Under the pieces are notes generated by a model. The model was not told the origin of the DNA. It did not search any database and saw only the letters and a program-made list of their open reading frames with translations. The translations under genes and the position numbers were made by a program. A stretch of DNA of 64,000 bases from Apoda limacodes. Its lineage: Eukaryota > Arthropoda > Insecta > Lepidoptera > Limacodidae. This document shows positions 41,851-52,111 of this stretch, piece by piece. Every line of letters begins with the position of its first letter. Position 1 is the first letter of the stretch. The stretch lies in NCBI GenBank assembly GCA_946406115.1, contig OX291557.1:19624501-19688500 (forward strand). The letters are read 5' to 3'.

Positions 41851-42217
41851 CCCGTAACGACAATGTTGATGAATGAATGAATGACACTGTAATTCTATGT
41901 CGTACAACACTAATGGAGCAAAGCATATTTTGTATGGAACCGAAATTATATAATAGGTTACCTAAATGTATTACGAGCCTAGACAATAACATGTGTTTTT
42001 AGTCAATAAAATTTATTACAGAGACAACGAATTTTTAAATGAAAAATATTTAAATTACTAGAGATATTTATTTATAGGTCAGGGTCAGGTACTTATAGGT
42101 CACAGAATTGATAAAGATATTGCTTGTTTTTGTTTTATCATCCAGAAACTATAGGGTATCCACTTTTAGTCATTTATCGTTTGCAAGAAATGCCTTGAAT
42201 CTGCCTATAATTTTTTT

Positions 42218-42870
42218 TTTTTTACAAATACAAATACAAAAACATTTATTTGTGAATATGGGTACATAAAAGATGTTAACATGCAGCATATAAGGAATCA
42301 CCATATCCTACCTCATAGAAGGCGTACAAATACAATTTACAATATAATGAAATAACTAATTATATAATGTATTAACTAATTATATATTATTATGTTCACA
42401 CATTTTTCTACAACTTATCATTCAAGTACTCTCTGATTGTGTAGTAAGTTTTCTCTACTAGGAAATTTCGCAATCTATTTTTAAACTCTTTAACATTACT
42501 TACGTCACGAATACTTTTTGGCAGCTTATTATAGATCATTGGAGCCATATAAACAACACTATTTTGTATAAAACTAGTTGTAGCTTGTGGTAATTTTAAT
42601 TTACCCGGAAATCTATTATTTGTACCAGACTTACAATCAAATACAGAAATTTCAAAAATATATAGTGATGGAAGAGTTAGTATACCGAGTTCTTTAAAAT
42701 GTGGTTTGCAACTTTCAGTTTGCTTAATACAGCAGATTGCTCGTACACATCGTTTTTGAGATTTAAATACTAATACATATGCATAATATGCTGTAATAAC
42801 TACCGATTTATCTACAACTTTACTAAGCATATACAAAGCATAACAGAATTTATTTTTTACCATAAAATCT
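42218..42870 (-). mobile_element. 5'-truncated LINE fragment with tandem TTTGTA tail
   Basis: The minus-strand open frame (42863-42408, 151 codons) is a LINE RT C-terminus: AYYAYVLVFKSQKRCVRAIC, HFKELGILTLPSLYIFEISV, IYNKLPKSIRDV and FLVEKTYYTIREYLNDKL. Its 3' end (lower coordinates) is a tandem TTTGTATTTGTA tail plus an A-run (42218-42250). The N-terminal remainder is missing. Confidence 0.75.
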
Positions 42871-43247
42871 TCTTAAACTTTATTTGTTTTAATATTTATG
42901 TTATATTTGAATATTTATTTTATTAAAATGATAAAATTTAAAAAGCCTAACAAAAGCTGGACAGGCCGGACACCGTCTAATTTGGCCAAACACGCAACCA
43001 AAAATCCTGACTGTGTCCGGCTTTATCCGGACGCCTGGCAACCCTATTCGGAACTATTATTCGAATATCTCTGATTTTCGCTGTATCCATCTCAACGTTA
43101 AAAATAATTAAAAGTGGAACATTAAATGTCATGTTTTTTAGGATTCAATACTTTTAGGGTTAAAAAGCATTGATTTATGAACTTGAAATTTGGCGATTTT
43201 ACGTATATTTTACTTATATATACCAATATATTGATAAAACAGATTTT

Positions 43248-43866
43248 CGAATTGGACCCGGCTACTGCATCAGAGAAGGATCAGGGGTCTCATAGCGGTG
43301 ACACGGACGTATCTCGACTCTTCACGCACCTAAGTTTGATGACTAACAAAGCTCTAAAGCAATATCCCACAGCAGAACTAGTTATTTTGAGACACTTTAA
43401 CGCCCACCATTGTGAGTGGTTCATGTCTCAAACCTGGGATATCCACTCAAGAATATGCTCTGACCTATGGATTCTCTCAGCTGGTACTTTCTCCTCTTGG
43501 ACCATACGAGCTCCTTACAAGACCTTCTGCTGACTACACGTCCGAACGGATATTCCGTTTCAATGGAAGCCTCTTGGCTTCTCGAACCACTGTCTCGTTC
43601 GCACTAAAGTGTCATGCACACAACCCGATCCATCTGGGTCAACTAATTGGCGTCGTGTATGGCATTGTTAGTCGGCAGACTGGTATGGATTGCGAGATTT
43701 TTATGCATCGTACCCGTGGAGGCAGCTCTGCTTTAGCTCAGAAGAACCTGACATCTGCGCAGCTGCAGTTAGTAAGACAATCCTCGCTAATATAGAATGT
43801 CTGAATTCCAGCCCGCGAGTAGCAGCTGGTGTCAAAAAACGGCCGTGGTTTAATCGGTCTTGCAGA
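43248..43866 (+). pseudogene. LINE endonuclease fragment (left part of the outermost element in a nest)
   Basis: Across several frames: LKQYPTAELVILRHFNAHH (compare the GDFN motif, here RHFN), SPLGPYELLTRPSADYTSE, GMDCEIF and GLRDFYASYPWRQLC, then VKKRPWFNRSC. This is the order of the C-terminal endonuclease and linker of jockey-type insect LINEs. Frameshifts and stops make it dead. The matching RT-side continuation is at 49450-50107. Confidence 0.65.
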
Positions 43867-43879
43867 GTTTATTTGTCAA

Positions 43880-44371
43880 AAATAGGATACAATATCCCTT
43901 TTTTGACGTCAGTATAATATGCAAGAAATTCATAAACTACTACCGTTTCGGAATCAAGATGGCGTTCTGGGGAGAAGAAACGGCGAAAGAAACTCTCCAG
44001 CTGTCTCTCTTTTCAAATTTTAATTATAACGATTTGTAAATTTCCAAATAAAAGTACTATGATAACAACATTTTAGTTATTCCCATGCGTTTTATCTATA
44101 AGATAGTCTTTAATTGAATAGTAAGCTTTTTTGACAAGTTTCTGTTTAACAAAAACTTTAAACTTTTTTAAATTCAATTTACATACTTCTGCAGGGATTT
44201 TGTTGTGAAAACGAACACATCCTTTAAATGAATTATCAATTTTTTCAAGCCTTGTGTGGATCAGAGCCATTTTGTGTCTATTTCTTGTATTTAGATTATG
44301 AACATCACTATTTTTTTTAAAAAGATTAATATTCTTATGAACATACATTAAATTATCAAATATATATATTG
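43880..44371 (-). pseudogene. LINE RT C-terminus and 3'UTR (left part of the middle element)
   Basis: The minus-strand frame 44348-44073 reads MYVHKNINLFKKNSDVHNLN, then NKIPAEVCKLNLKKF and AYYSIKDYLIDKTHGNN, the same family as 35863-37548. Its 3'UTR (44070 down to about 43880) carries GAGTTTCTTTCGCCG and TTCTTCTCC, like the related element. The upstream part of the protein continues at 49371-49440 on the far side of the inner LINE. Confidence 0.75.
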
Positions 44372-44484
44372 TATTGTATGGTAGGTGTGCAAATTGTTTG
44401 CACTGCTTGCTAAGAAATTTATTTATTTTTATTATAATTTAGCAATAAAACTTGTTGAATTAGTTATATTATGATACTATAGTA

Positions 44485-45315
44485 TTGATTACCTGCCATA
44501 AAGTGTTATCTCCTACAAAAACTCCTCAAAAAAACCATTTCAACACAATATCTCAGCTGTATCAATATTTCAAGATGGAGGCCATGAAACAGTCAATGAC
44601 AGATCTTATGGAATTATTTAATAACAAGATGACTGAGTTCCAGCAGGATCTCCATAAAGCTACTTCAACAGCTATAACACCAACTGTAACTGGTATTGCT
44701 TCTGACTTTACACTATTTAAATCATTTGTTAACACAGCACTTAGCAACTTGCAAAGCCAAGTAGAGTTGTTGACCAGTGAACTTGATGAGCAAGAGATGA
44801 GGAGGCGATGTAAGTTTCTTTTGCTGCATGGACTTGCTGAATCCAAAAATGAACATGCTTCTGATTCTGTGGTGAAAGTGCTGGATCATTTAAAATTGCC
44901 AAATTTAAGCAAAAGTGATATTGGTTATGCTCAACGGATTGGACGACTTTCCAGTGACAAACCAAGACCAATGCTTATAAAGTTCATTGACATTTCAATC
45001 CGAAATAAAGTATGGTTTGCCAAAACATCACTCAAAGGCACAGGATATACGTTTTCGGAATTTTTGACCAAACGACGACATGATGTATTTCTGTCAGCGC
45101 GACAGCGGTTCGGGATTACAAAGTGCTGGACGAGGGCTGGTTACGTAGTCGTTATTGGAGCTGACAAAACAAAGTATCGTGTGACCACACTAGCAGAACT
45201 TAAAAAAATTCCTGATTCGGCTACAGTCTGCCCGACTAATTCTGCTGTAAATCCCACCAAAACCTCTGACGACACAACCCAACAAAGATCCAGAAGAGTT
45301 GCTAAACATAAGTAA
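44485..45315 (+). CDS. LINE ORF1 protein
   Basis: 276 codons if started at MITCHKVLS; a more likely start is MEAMKQSMTD at 44575. The N-terminal third is heptad-rich (MTEFQQDLHKA, LSNLQSQVELLTSELDEQEM), suggesting a trimerising coiled coil. It is followed by RRCKFLLLHGLAESKNEHAS and GYAQRIG, KPRPMLIKF, the pattern of LINE ORF1 proteins with an RRM-like RNA-binding fold. The tail is basic (RSRRVAKHK). Expected role: bind element RNA in the RNP. It has no zinc knuckles, unlike the jockey Gag at 57140-57966. Confidence 0.75.
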   Translation: MITCHKVLSPTKTPQKNHFNTISQLYQYFKMEAMKQSMTDLMELFNNKMTEFQQDLHKATSTAITPTVTGIASDFTLFKSFVNTALSNLQSQVELLTSELDEQEMRRRCKFLLLHGLAESKNEHASDSVVKVLDHLKLPNLSKSDIGYAQRIGRLSSDKPRPMLIKFIDISIRNKVWFAKTSLKGTGYTFSEFLTKRRHDVFLSARQRFGITKCWTRAGYVVVIGADKTKYRVTTLAELKKIPDSATVCPTNSAVNPTKTSDDTTQQRSRRVAKHK

Positions 45316-46024
45316 CTAGGTATCTATTTATAATAGGCTTCTTTTTAGCAGTTTATTCATTAATATTATTGTAATCAATTTTGTTTTTTACCCTAGTTTT
45401 TATTTTGTACCTACTTTGTCTGTATTCGTAAACGTCACAAACAGTCACAGATGATAACAAGTTATGTTTTTTTTTTCTCTCTGGACTGGATAGTCATCTT
45501 TTAGCCATAAAGCCAGGTACTTTTACATTTTAATTTAAATAATAAATTAGTTAGAATCTAAGTCCATTGACAATGGATCATACCGACTGAATTATATAAA
45601 AGAATATCGTTCATCAGAACGTATCTCTGGAACTGTACTATATTATCCATTGTCGACATAGTTTGCTGAACATTTAATTTATTTTTACATTTTAACCTCT
45701 CGCTGTGTATATTATTATAATATGTTTTTATTTCATTATTCTCTACAGTCTATCGTCGTCATCGTTGTTGATCATATACCTAAAAGTTTTTATTTTATTT
45801 TTCTTCTCTCAACAATTCTCTGGCTGTGTAAACTATTTTTTTTTTTTTTTTTATGTGTTTTTTATCTTATTTTTATTTTGTTACACAATAATGGCAGGTA
45901 ATCGGAAATTGATTAATTAAGCAAGTTTTAAAACTTAATTTTAATATTTTATTTATTTATATTATATTGCTTTTAATTTTTATATATACTTAGTATAATT
46001 ATATTTAATATTTAAAGTGTTTAC

Positions 46025-48958
46025 ATGGATAGCAGTTATGATAGCATAAATGATTATCAGTCATTAACATCATCTTCTGAGGATTTGAACGGCAATAACA
46101 GTTTTCACAGCATTCCTTCGTTAAACGACTCTCTCCATTCTCATTTCTCAGACTTAGTGAAAAATTTCAATGTTGTTCATATCAATTCCCAAAGCATTCC
46201 GGCTCATTACTCTGATATGCTGGCTACATTTGAGGGAAATAATAACATTCATGCAATCCTTGTGTCTGAATCCTGGTTTAAGCCCTGTCTGCCCTCTACT
46301 TCTTACTGCATACCAGGATTTCAGCTCATTCGCAATGATCGCACTTTTCGTACTGGAGGTGGAGTGGCAATTTATCTTCGATCATCTATCCCTTTTTCAA
46401 TTGTTAGTTCTTCTGATCAATCTCCTCAATCTAATACACCTGAATATTTATTTATTGAAATTACCCTACACCATAGTAAAGCTCTTCTAGGAGTTTTCTA
46501 TAGTCCATCAGTACATGTTAATTATTTTTCTACATTTGAAAAGCTCCTAGAAGACCTGACACCTACATATACACATTCTATTATCATGGGTGATTTCAAC
46601 ACTTGCATACTTAAAAATGATTCACGAGCTAAACATCTGAGATCTATCGTAGAGGCAAGTAATATGTACATTCTACCGCTACAAGCCACTCACTTCTATC
46701 CAAATTGCTCTCCTTCTCTTTTAGATTTAATTTTTGTTTCTTCTTCTGAACACGTCGCTAAGCATGGTCAATGTTCAGCTGATGCTTTTTCCTATCATGA
46801 TTTATTATATCTTTCTTATAAAATACGTCCCCCTAAAGCAAAATCGAGAATACTTCTGCAACGCAATTTTAGTGCCATGGATATAAAGCTTCTTCATGAA
46901 GATGCTAGCAACTTAGACTGGACTGTAATTGATAAATCTCCTTCAGTTGATGAAAAAATTATGGTTTTCAACTCGATGTTAACTAAACTTTATGATGTGC
47001 ATGCACCTATCCGACCAGTCAGAGTAAAACATCTTCCTGCTCCCTGGTTAACAGAGGAAATCAAAGCACTGATGGCTAAGAAAAACAATGCTAAATCCAA
47101 ATATAAAAGAAATCCTACTGATGCCAATCTAGAAAATTATAGACTTTTACGGAATCGCTGCAATACAATGTGTAGAGACGCGCAGCGACGCCACATTCAT
47201 AAATCAGTTGAAAATGAAAATCCGTCTAAAGTATGGAAATTTCTAAAATCAATAGGAGTTGGCAAATCATCTCAGAATTCACTTCCGCCAAACATCAATG
47301 TTAATCTCCTAAATCAACACTTCACTTCCTCTTCTATCTTTGATGGTATTGCGAAAACCAATACTTTAAATAATCTTTCCTCACTACCAACTCCTGATTT
47401 CTCTCCTTTTACTTTTACACAATTCACCGATTGTGATGTTAAGAAGAACGTTCTCGCCATTACTTCCAATGCAGTCGGTAAAGACGATATAAGCCGTAAC
47501 ATGATAATTTATATAATTGATATTATCTGTCCTACAATTACAAAAATCCTTAATCATTCTATTTCCTGTTGTACATTTCCTATGGCATGGAAGGACGCTC
47601 ACATAATTCCTTTGCCAAAAAAATCGAATCCTTCTAATCTTTCTGATTTTCGTCCTATTTCTATTCTTCCTTTTTTATCCAAAGTCCTTGAGCGTCTTGT
47701 CCAAAAACAACTAAACCTGTTTTTGACACGAAATAACCTATTAAATCCTCTTCAATCAGCATTTCGTGCAGGACATAGTACTGTTACGGCTCTAGTTAAA
47801 ATCACGGATGACATTCGCATGGGAATGGACAATAAGCAGCTCACAGTATTAACGTTACTTGATTTTAGTAATGCATTTAATACTGTCGATTTTGATGTGT
47901 TGTTGGAGTTATTGCGTTCTCTTAACATATCTCCAACGGTGGTTGCATGGTTTCAGAGCTACTTGCGTGGACGTAGGCAAAGTATCAAATTCGATAACAT
48001 TTTTTCAGATTGGTGCCACATAGTTGCCGGTGTTCCGCAAGGTGGTGTTTTATCTCCTCTCTTATTTGCGATTTTTATTAATTCAATTACTCACCAACTT
48101 TCTTCTCTCCACCACATGTATGCAGACGATCTCCAGGTCTATAATCAAACAACTTTTGATGATTTATTTCAAACGATAGGTTTGATAAACTCTGATCTCC
48201 TCAAAATTTCAGAATGGAGCAAAGCCTTTGGCATAAAAATAAACCCAGCAAAAACCCAGGCCATAATACTAGGCAGTCCAAAGTTTATGTCTAGAATAAA
48301 CTGGGTTAGTCTCCCAAAAGTTTGTGTAGACAATGTATTTATACCTTATAATGACCAGGTTAAGAATCTAGGTATTATTATAGATAGTAGTATGTCTTGG
48401 ACTTCACAGATAGCCGAGGTCAGTAAGAAAATGTTTTCCGCTGTAGGTTCCCTAAGAAGGCTGCAAAATTTCCTACCCACGGACACTAAAATTGTTCTTG
48501 CACACTCTCTTTTGCTTCCCATACTCGATTACGCCGATGCTAGCTATCCTGATTTAACTGAAGACCAATTAAACAAACTTGAGCGACTACAAAATCTCTG
48601 TATTCGGTTTATATTTGGATTACGCAAATATGACCATATTTCCAATTTCCGCGTGAAGCTCAAGTGGCTCCCAATTCGTTTTCGCCGGAATGCTCATATC
48701 CTTTCACTTCTTTACTGTGTGCTGTTCAATCCTAGCTACCCTTCTTATCTCAAAGAGCGTTTTGGTTACTATGCCTCTTTGCGTTCCTCCTCTAATTTAT
48801 TACTTAATACACCGAGTCACAACTCAAAATTTTACGATGATTCCTTCACCGTACAAGCAGTGCGATTGTGGAACTCTCTCCCAGTAGATATCCGAAAAGC
48901 ACAATCACTTACAACCTTCAAAGCACAAGTGAAAAAGCATTTTTTAAATCTCGCATAA
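46025..48958 (+). CDS. LINE ORF2: endonuclease and reverse transcriptase, 977 aa
   Basis: An intact frame. Endonuclease (about 45-265): HINSQSI at 52, SESWF at 81 with the acidic residue, RTGGGVAIY at 109, GVFYSP, GDFNT at 189, LLDLIFVSS at 232 and SYHDL at 256, where many relatives have SDH. Reverse transcriptase (about 515-770): FRPISILPFLSKVLER, SAFRAGHSTVTAL, LLDFSNAFNTVDFDVL, GVPQGGVLSPLLF and YADD at 699-702. The C-terminus continues to NLA*. It copies its own RNA at a nicked target site. Belongs to the CR1/jockey-like superfamily; clade not assigned. An A/T-rich 0.7-kb spacer separates it from ORF1. Confidence 0.9.
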   Translation: MDSSYDSINDYQSLTSSSEDLNGNNSFHSIPSLNDSLHSHFSDLVKNFNVVHINSQSIPAHYSDMLATFEGNNNIHAILVSESWFKPCLPSTSYCIPGFQLIRNDRTFRTGGGVAIYLRSSIPFSIVSSSDQSPQSNTPEYLFIEITLHHSKALLGVFYSPSVHVNYFSTFEKLLEDLTPTYTHSIIMGDFNTCILKNDSRAKHLRSIVEASNMYILPLQATHFYPNCSPSLLDLIFVSSSEHVAKHGQCSADAFSYHDLLYLSYKIRPPKAKSRILLQRNFSAMDIKLLHEDASNLDWTVIDKSPSVDEKIMVFNSMLTKLYDVHAPIRPVRVKHLPAPWLTEEIKALMAKKNNAKSKYKRNPTDANLENYRLLRNRCNTMCRDAQRRHIHKSVENENPSKVWKFLKSIGVGKSSQNSLPPNINVNLLNQHFTSSSIFDGIAKTNTLNNLSSLPTPDFSPFTFTQFTDCDVKKNVLAITSNAVGKDDISRNMIIYIIDIICPTITKILNHSISCCTFPMAWKDAHIIPLPKKSNPSNLSDFRPISILPFLSKVLERLVQKQLNLFLTRNNLLNPLQSAFRAGHSTVTALVKITDDIRMGMDNKQLTVLTLLDFSNAFNTVDFDVLLELLRSLNISPTVVAWFQSYLRGRRQSIKFDNIFSDWCHIVAGVPQGGVLSPLLFAIFINSITHQLSSLHHMYADDLQVYNQTTFDDLFQTIGLINSDLLKISEWSKAFGIKINPAKTQAIILGSPKFMSRINWVSLPKVCVDNVFIPYNDQVKNLGIIIDSSMSWTSQIAEVSKKMFSAVGSLRRLQNFLPTDTKIVLAHSLLLPILDYADASYPDLTEDQLNKLERLQNLCIRFIFGLRKYDHISNFRVKLKWLPIRFRRNAHILSLLYCVLFNPSYPSYLKERFGYYASLRSSSNLLLNTPSHNSKFYDDSFTVQAVRLWNSLPVDIRKAQSLTTFKAQVKKHFLNLA

Positions 48959-49370
48959 CCTTGTTGTTTTGCTCCCTCTGGTCTTCTGATGTAGACACTT
49001 AAATATTTAAGTTATGATTGTTTTATTTATGTGTAGTTTATGTATTTTTATGTAAGGAATTTATGTATTTTATATTTTATGTATAAGGGTATTTATGTAT
49101 TTTGTAGTTATTTATTTATTTGGTAATTTATACTATTCTTATTCTATGTTACTTATATCTTTATTTCAGTTTTTGTACAATTTTGCACATCCTACCATTC
49201 CAATATTTTAAATTTGTATATCAATACCAACATAGGTTATCTGGTAGAAATCGCCATCTGGCGATAAGATCGCCTGTTGTACATGTTTTTTAATATTATT
49301 TTTACAATAAGTTTGTGTTTTTGTTTTGTGCAATAAAGGATATTTGTATTGTATTGTATTGTATATATTG

Positions 49371-49440
49371 ACCCGGTAAAGTTAGTATATTGATCTCTTT
49401 AAATTTATCCCTTAAAGAGTGTCTGTTAGATAATTGTATA
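49371..49440 (-). pseudogene. Right part of the middle LINE (RT C-terminal region)
   Basis: The minus strand reads SLRDKFKEINILTLPGQYI, aligning with SLRDRFREVKILTLVSQYI of the 35.8-kb LINE. It continues, across the inner insertion, into MYVHKNINLFKK at 44348. A TA-dinucleotide difference at the junction shifts the frame by 2 nt. Confidence 0.75.
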
Positions 49441-49449
49441 TATAATATA

Positions 49450-50107
49450 ATAGGAAAGCAACTGCCAGAGCTAAATTTCAATTTATTGGCAAAATAGGTG
49501 GGTGGCTTGCGAGCTCTCCTTCTGGTGGTCGTTCTTTATGGTCGCTTGCTAAAGCTGCCGAAGAGAACTTTTGCCAGTCGTCGTAACTACCACTTCGAAA
49601 GATTGATGGTGACTTGGCCCATAGTGCAAAAGAGAATATAAGGCTATATTATATATAAGGCTCTTTGCCTCCAACTCGAATATGAACGACGACTACCTAC
49701 CATGTAGGCCTACTATAACATGGTGCGGTCAGACCGTGCCGGAAATCTTTGCTAAGCAGATATACATTGGTATGCAGATGACATTACTGGAGACGCTTAT
49801 TACACGGGTTGTGCAAAAATCCCTCATTCCTTTATGGAGGGAAAGCGTGGAGAACTTATGTCTCAAATCGAGACCACTCTTTCCAAGGTCTCTGACTGGG
49901 GACGGAAAAACTTGGTCCCATTCAACCCTACAAAGACACAAGTTTGCGCGTTCACCGCTAAGAAAACCCCATTTACTGTAGTCCCACAATTCCAGAACAC
50001 TCCCCTTTCCATCTTCAAGAGCATTGGGATCCTTGGTGTTGACATCTACAGCAATGTATGTACCGGTGAGGAACTTCCTAATAATACTAACGAAGTTTTG
50101 CTGTAGC
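49450..50107 (+). pseudogene. LINE linker/RT fragment (right part of the outermost element)
   Basis: In shifting plus-strand frames: ARAKFQF, IGKIGGWLASSPSGGRSLWS, LAKAAEENF; later RGELMSQIETTLSKVSDWGR, KNLVPFNPTKTQVCAFTAKK and SIGILGVDIYSNV. These are the linker and thumb-side segments of the same LINE type whose endonuclease lies at 43248-43866. The RT palm is missing. Confidence 0.65.
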
Positions 50108-50139
50108 AAGCCACAGCTGTAGCTATGGTTCGTTGAAGC

Positions 50140-50320
50140 TCGGTTATAATTAATCCCGCGGGAAACCGGGATAAAAAGTAGCTAGTCCTATCCTAGGACT
50201 CAACCTACTAAGTGCCAAGTTTCGACCTGATCCGTCCAGTGGTTAAAGCGTGATGAAGTAACAGACATCCATCGATCCATCCAGACATACTTTCATATTT
50301 ATAGTATTAGTAGGATTGAC
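50140..50320 (+). repeat. Helitron/RTE-type repeat fragment before EB exon 3
   Basis: ATCCCGCGGGAAACCGGGAT, then AGTTTCGACCTGATCCG and a CATTTATAGTATTAGTAGG-like end, a diverged copy of the family at 22240-22440. It ends about 90 bp before exon 3. Confidence 0.45.
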
Positions 50321-50407
50321 TTAAATGTACATCAGAGTGACTGTGATCATTTTTCCCTTGTGTTATATCTATAATTCAAAAATCTTAACTGTAAATTTAT
50401 CTTTTAG

Positions 50408-50573
50408 TAACCCAACTCCTATTATCAGCGACCTGATACCGATTCAGTGGCCTCGCTTCACCTGCGACCAACAACAGTATCTGAAGATAGACAAGGAGCT
50501 GACCATAGAGTCTAAGTACTATCCTGAGAGAATGGCAGTCTTCGAAGAGATAAACAAAAAATATAGAAAATGA
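50408..50573 (+). pseudogene. EB exon 3, intact in sequence
   Basis: After TATCTTTTAG it completes Gly and reads NPTPIISDLIPIQWPRF, DQQQYLKIDKELTIESKYY and ends INKKYRK, TGA at 50571. By itself it is undamaged. It differs from EC exon 3 at 15 of 166 positions by hand count, much less than from EA. It is assigned to EB by position and phase. Confidence 0.8.
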
Positions 50574-50681
50574 AAATTATTATTACTCCAATTATTTTAA
50601 GTGTCAGTATTTTGAAATTTTACTGAGCTACTTTTGAAAGTTTATTGTAGAGGGATAGATTATAGTACAGATATTTAAAAT

Positions 50682-50687
50682 AATAAA
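50682..50687 (+). terminator. Candidate polyadenylation signal for EB
   Basis: AATAAA 109 bp after the EB stop codon. A plausible signal by position only. Confidence 0.4.
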
Positions 50688-50754
50688 AGTAACCCTTAAT
50701 GATTTATTAATTACAGTTATAATAAATAGTTATCTATTGTTGTTATTTTTGTAG

Positions 50755-50880
50755 GGTTCCGTACCCGAATGTTGCCAACGGAGCCATATTTCTAAGCCTA
50801 CGCTGTCTGTCTGTCAGTCTATCCGTCTGTCGCACGATTAAAGGGCCCTATCCTATTTTTAAAAGACCATCATTAGGCCG
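50755..50880 (-). repeat. Partial GGGTTCCGTA-type dispersed repeat
   Basis: AGGGTTCCGTACCCGAATG with the CTGTCTGTCTGTC block and CACGATTAAAGGGCCC, a fragment of the family at 2902-3585. Confidence 0.55.
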
Positions 50881-50948
50881 ACCGTTGGCTTGTTTATCAC
50901 AAAGTGGTTTGGTTTAGAAAAGAAAAGACACATATATATATATATATA

Positions 50949-51109
50949 TACCACCTGGATTTCACTGACTGCCTCAAACGAAAACCTGTGCTTCAGTTCA
51001 TCATTGGTAACGTCAGAAAAATAGTTTCGTAAATTTTATAAAAAAAAAGTTTCATACAAAATAAATATCGAGGTTTTCGTTTGAGGCAGTCAGTGAAATC
51101 CAGGTGGTA
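50949..51109. mobile_element. MITE with 39-bp perfect terminal inverted repeats
   Basis: 50949-50987 (TACCACCTGGATTTCACTGA…) is the exact inverse of 51071-51109. Total length is 161 bp. TA repeats at the left edge and TATAATTG at the right allow a TA target duplication (Tc1/mariner type). Confidence 0.85.
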
Positions 51110-51211
51110 TAATTGTTGCAGTAAGAAGCTTTATTCAATGAATTCTGAGCGTCTCGAGCGTTATTTGCTTGTTGAACATAGTAATAAATAAACTGACCAC
51201 AAAAGTATTTT

Positions 51212-51915
51212 TTAAAGATTTGTTATTTTTTTATTTTCTGACTTCCTCTTGACAGTGCGCAGTTCTTCTCTCAACAGTCTGAGGTCCCAGAAAGTCGCGG
51301 AAGTATTTGCACCTGTCGCAGTCGCGGCAAGAAATCTCTGTTTCTTTTTTGTTAGTAAGGCTATAACTTTATTTTCTTCTGCTTTCTCCTTTAGTATATC
51401 TCTATAGTAAAAATGATTTTGCTCTTCTTGCATTATATTTTCTTCTTTAGGTTCATATTTAATATCATTTTCGTTAAATATGGGAAACTTTGTACACATT
51501 ATAACTATAACCTATCATTCTTACATCCATTGCTCTTGGATCTAATTTGTCTTTTCTTGGAAGAATAATCATCGAACCTTTACAAAACGGTTTCAATTTG
51601 TTAAGTTTGAATTCTCTATCAAAAATTAAAAGCTGGTATTTTATGATTGATAGTGCTTGATGGACAACGATTAATTAAGAATGTAGCTGTTATAACTATT
51701 TACAGTATTTAATATTGTTCTTGCCTTATTAAATATCGTTCTATACATTCTCTCACTTTTGCTATTGATTCGAGCACTGTATGATATGGTGTACTCAATT
51801 TTTATTCCCTTCACAAAACATTTTGAAATATTTTGATGAGTACTCTTTTCATTATCACACCGTAGACGCTTTATCTTTAAATCTCTTTCAGCTTCTGTTG
51901 TCTCACATACTTTAT
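51212..51915 (-). pseudogene. Ty1/copia retrotransposon integrase fragment
   Basis: Minus-strand frame from about 51915: ERDLKIKRLRCDNEKSTHQ, CFVKGIKIEYTISYSARIN and KSERMYRTIFNKARTILN, the copia integrase core, with acidic D in RCDN and the PYS..NG.AER-type block as SYSARINSKSER. After stops and frame changes: KPFCKGSMIILPRKDKLDPR and MIGYSYNVYK (compare the copia GYS motif), then FPIFNENDIKYEPKEEN. The protease, reverse transcriptase and LTRs of this element are not recognised. Confidence 0.75.
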
Positions 51916-51980
51916 GAGGTTTTTGTCTGCTTCTAGCAAGTCGGTTTCAACATTGAGAGACGTCGCCGTCGCTGACCGAA

Positions 51981-52105
51981 GTTGAATGTAAAGGAAGTAA
52001 ATAGGCTAGCGAACGTTTTTACGCAGCAAATACTTTGTAGTGGTTTTAAGGAAACATAATAGATGGTGTCAGTGCGTTTTTAAATAAAAACAATCGAAAT
52101 TCCGA
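51981..52105 (+). repeat. Left terminal direct repeat
   Basis: Starts GTTGAATGTAAAGGAAG and ends AACAATCGAAATTCCGA. The central ~110 bp are identical to the right copy. Confidence 0.85.
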
Positions 52106-52111
52106 TTTTTC

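Larger units (their letters stand above)
44372..49361 (+). mobile_element. Full-length LINE with two intact ORFs and target-site duplication
   Basis: A 4990-bp insertion flanked by TATATATTG at 44363-44371 and 49362-49370. It contains ORF1 (44485-45315), ORF2 (46025-48958) and a 3'UTR with AATAAA (49332) ending in TTGTA-type tandem repeats. The flanks outside rejoin a reverse transcriptase gene on the opposite strand. Intact frames and a perfect duplication suggest a recent, possibly still mobile copy. Confidence 0.88.
32030..50573 (+). pseudogene. Carboxylesterase EB pseudogene (pieces 32030-32056, 39077-40374, 50408-50573)
   Basis: Paralogue of EA with the same exon plan: 1298-nt exon 2 and 166-nt exon 3 at identical splice points and phases. 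Three things show it is dead. The start and most of exon 1 are gone, replaced by a LINE. Codon 84 of exon 2 is TAA (39326-39328) where EA has Leu. Two conserved positions are changed: SEDG for SEDC, and GVFDF for GIFGF. Downstream of the stop the frame stays open and keeps GISAG, a Glu in CEFEG and His in CHADD, so decay is recent or the downstream frame was retained. Introns of 7.0 and 10.0 kb are filled with transposons. Confidence 0.88.

Noticed and set aside
45705..45920. 71-codon hydrophobic frame between LINE ORF1 and ORF2
   Set aside because: T-rich spacer giving a run of F, I, L and S codons; not a real membrane protein.
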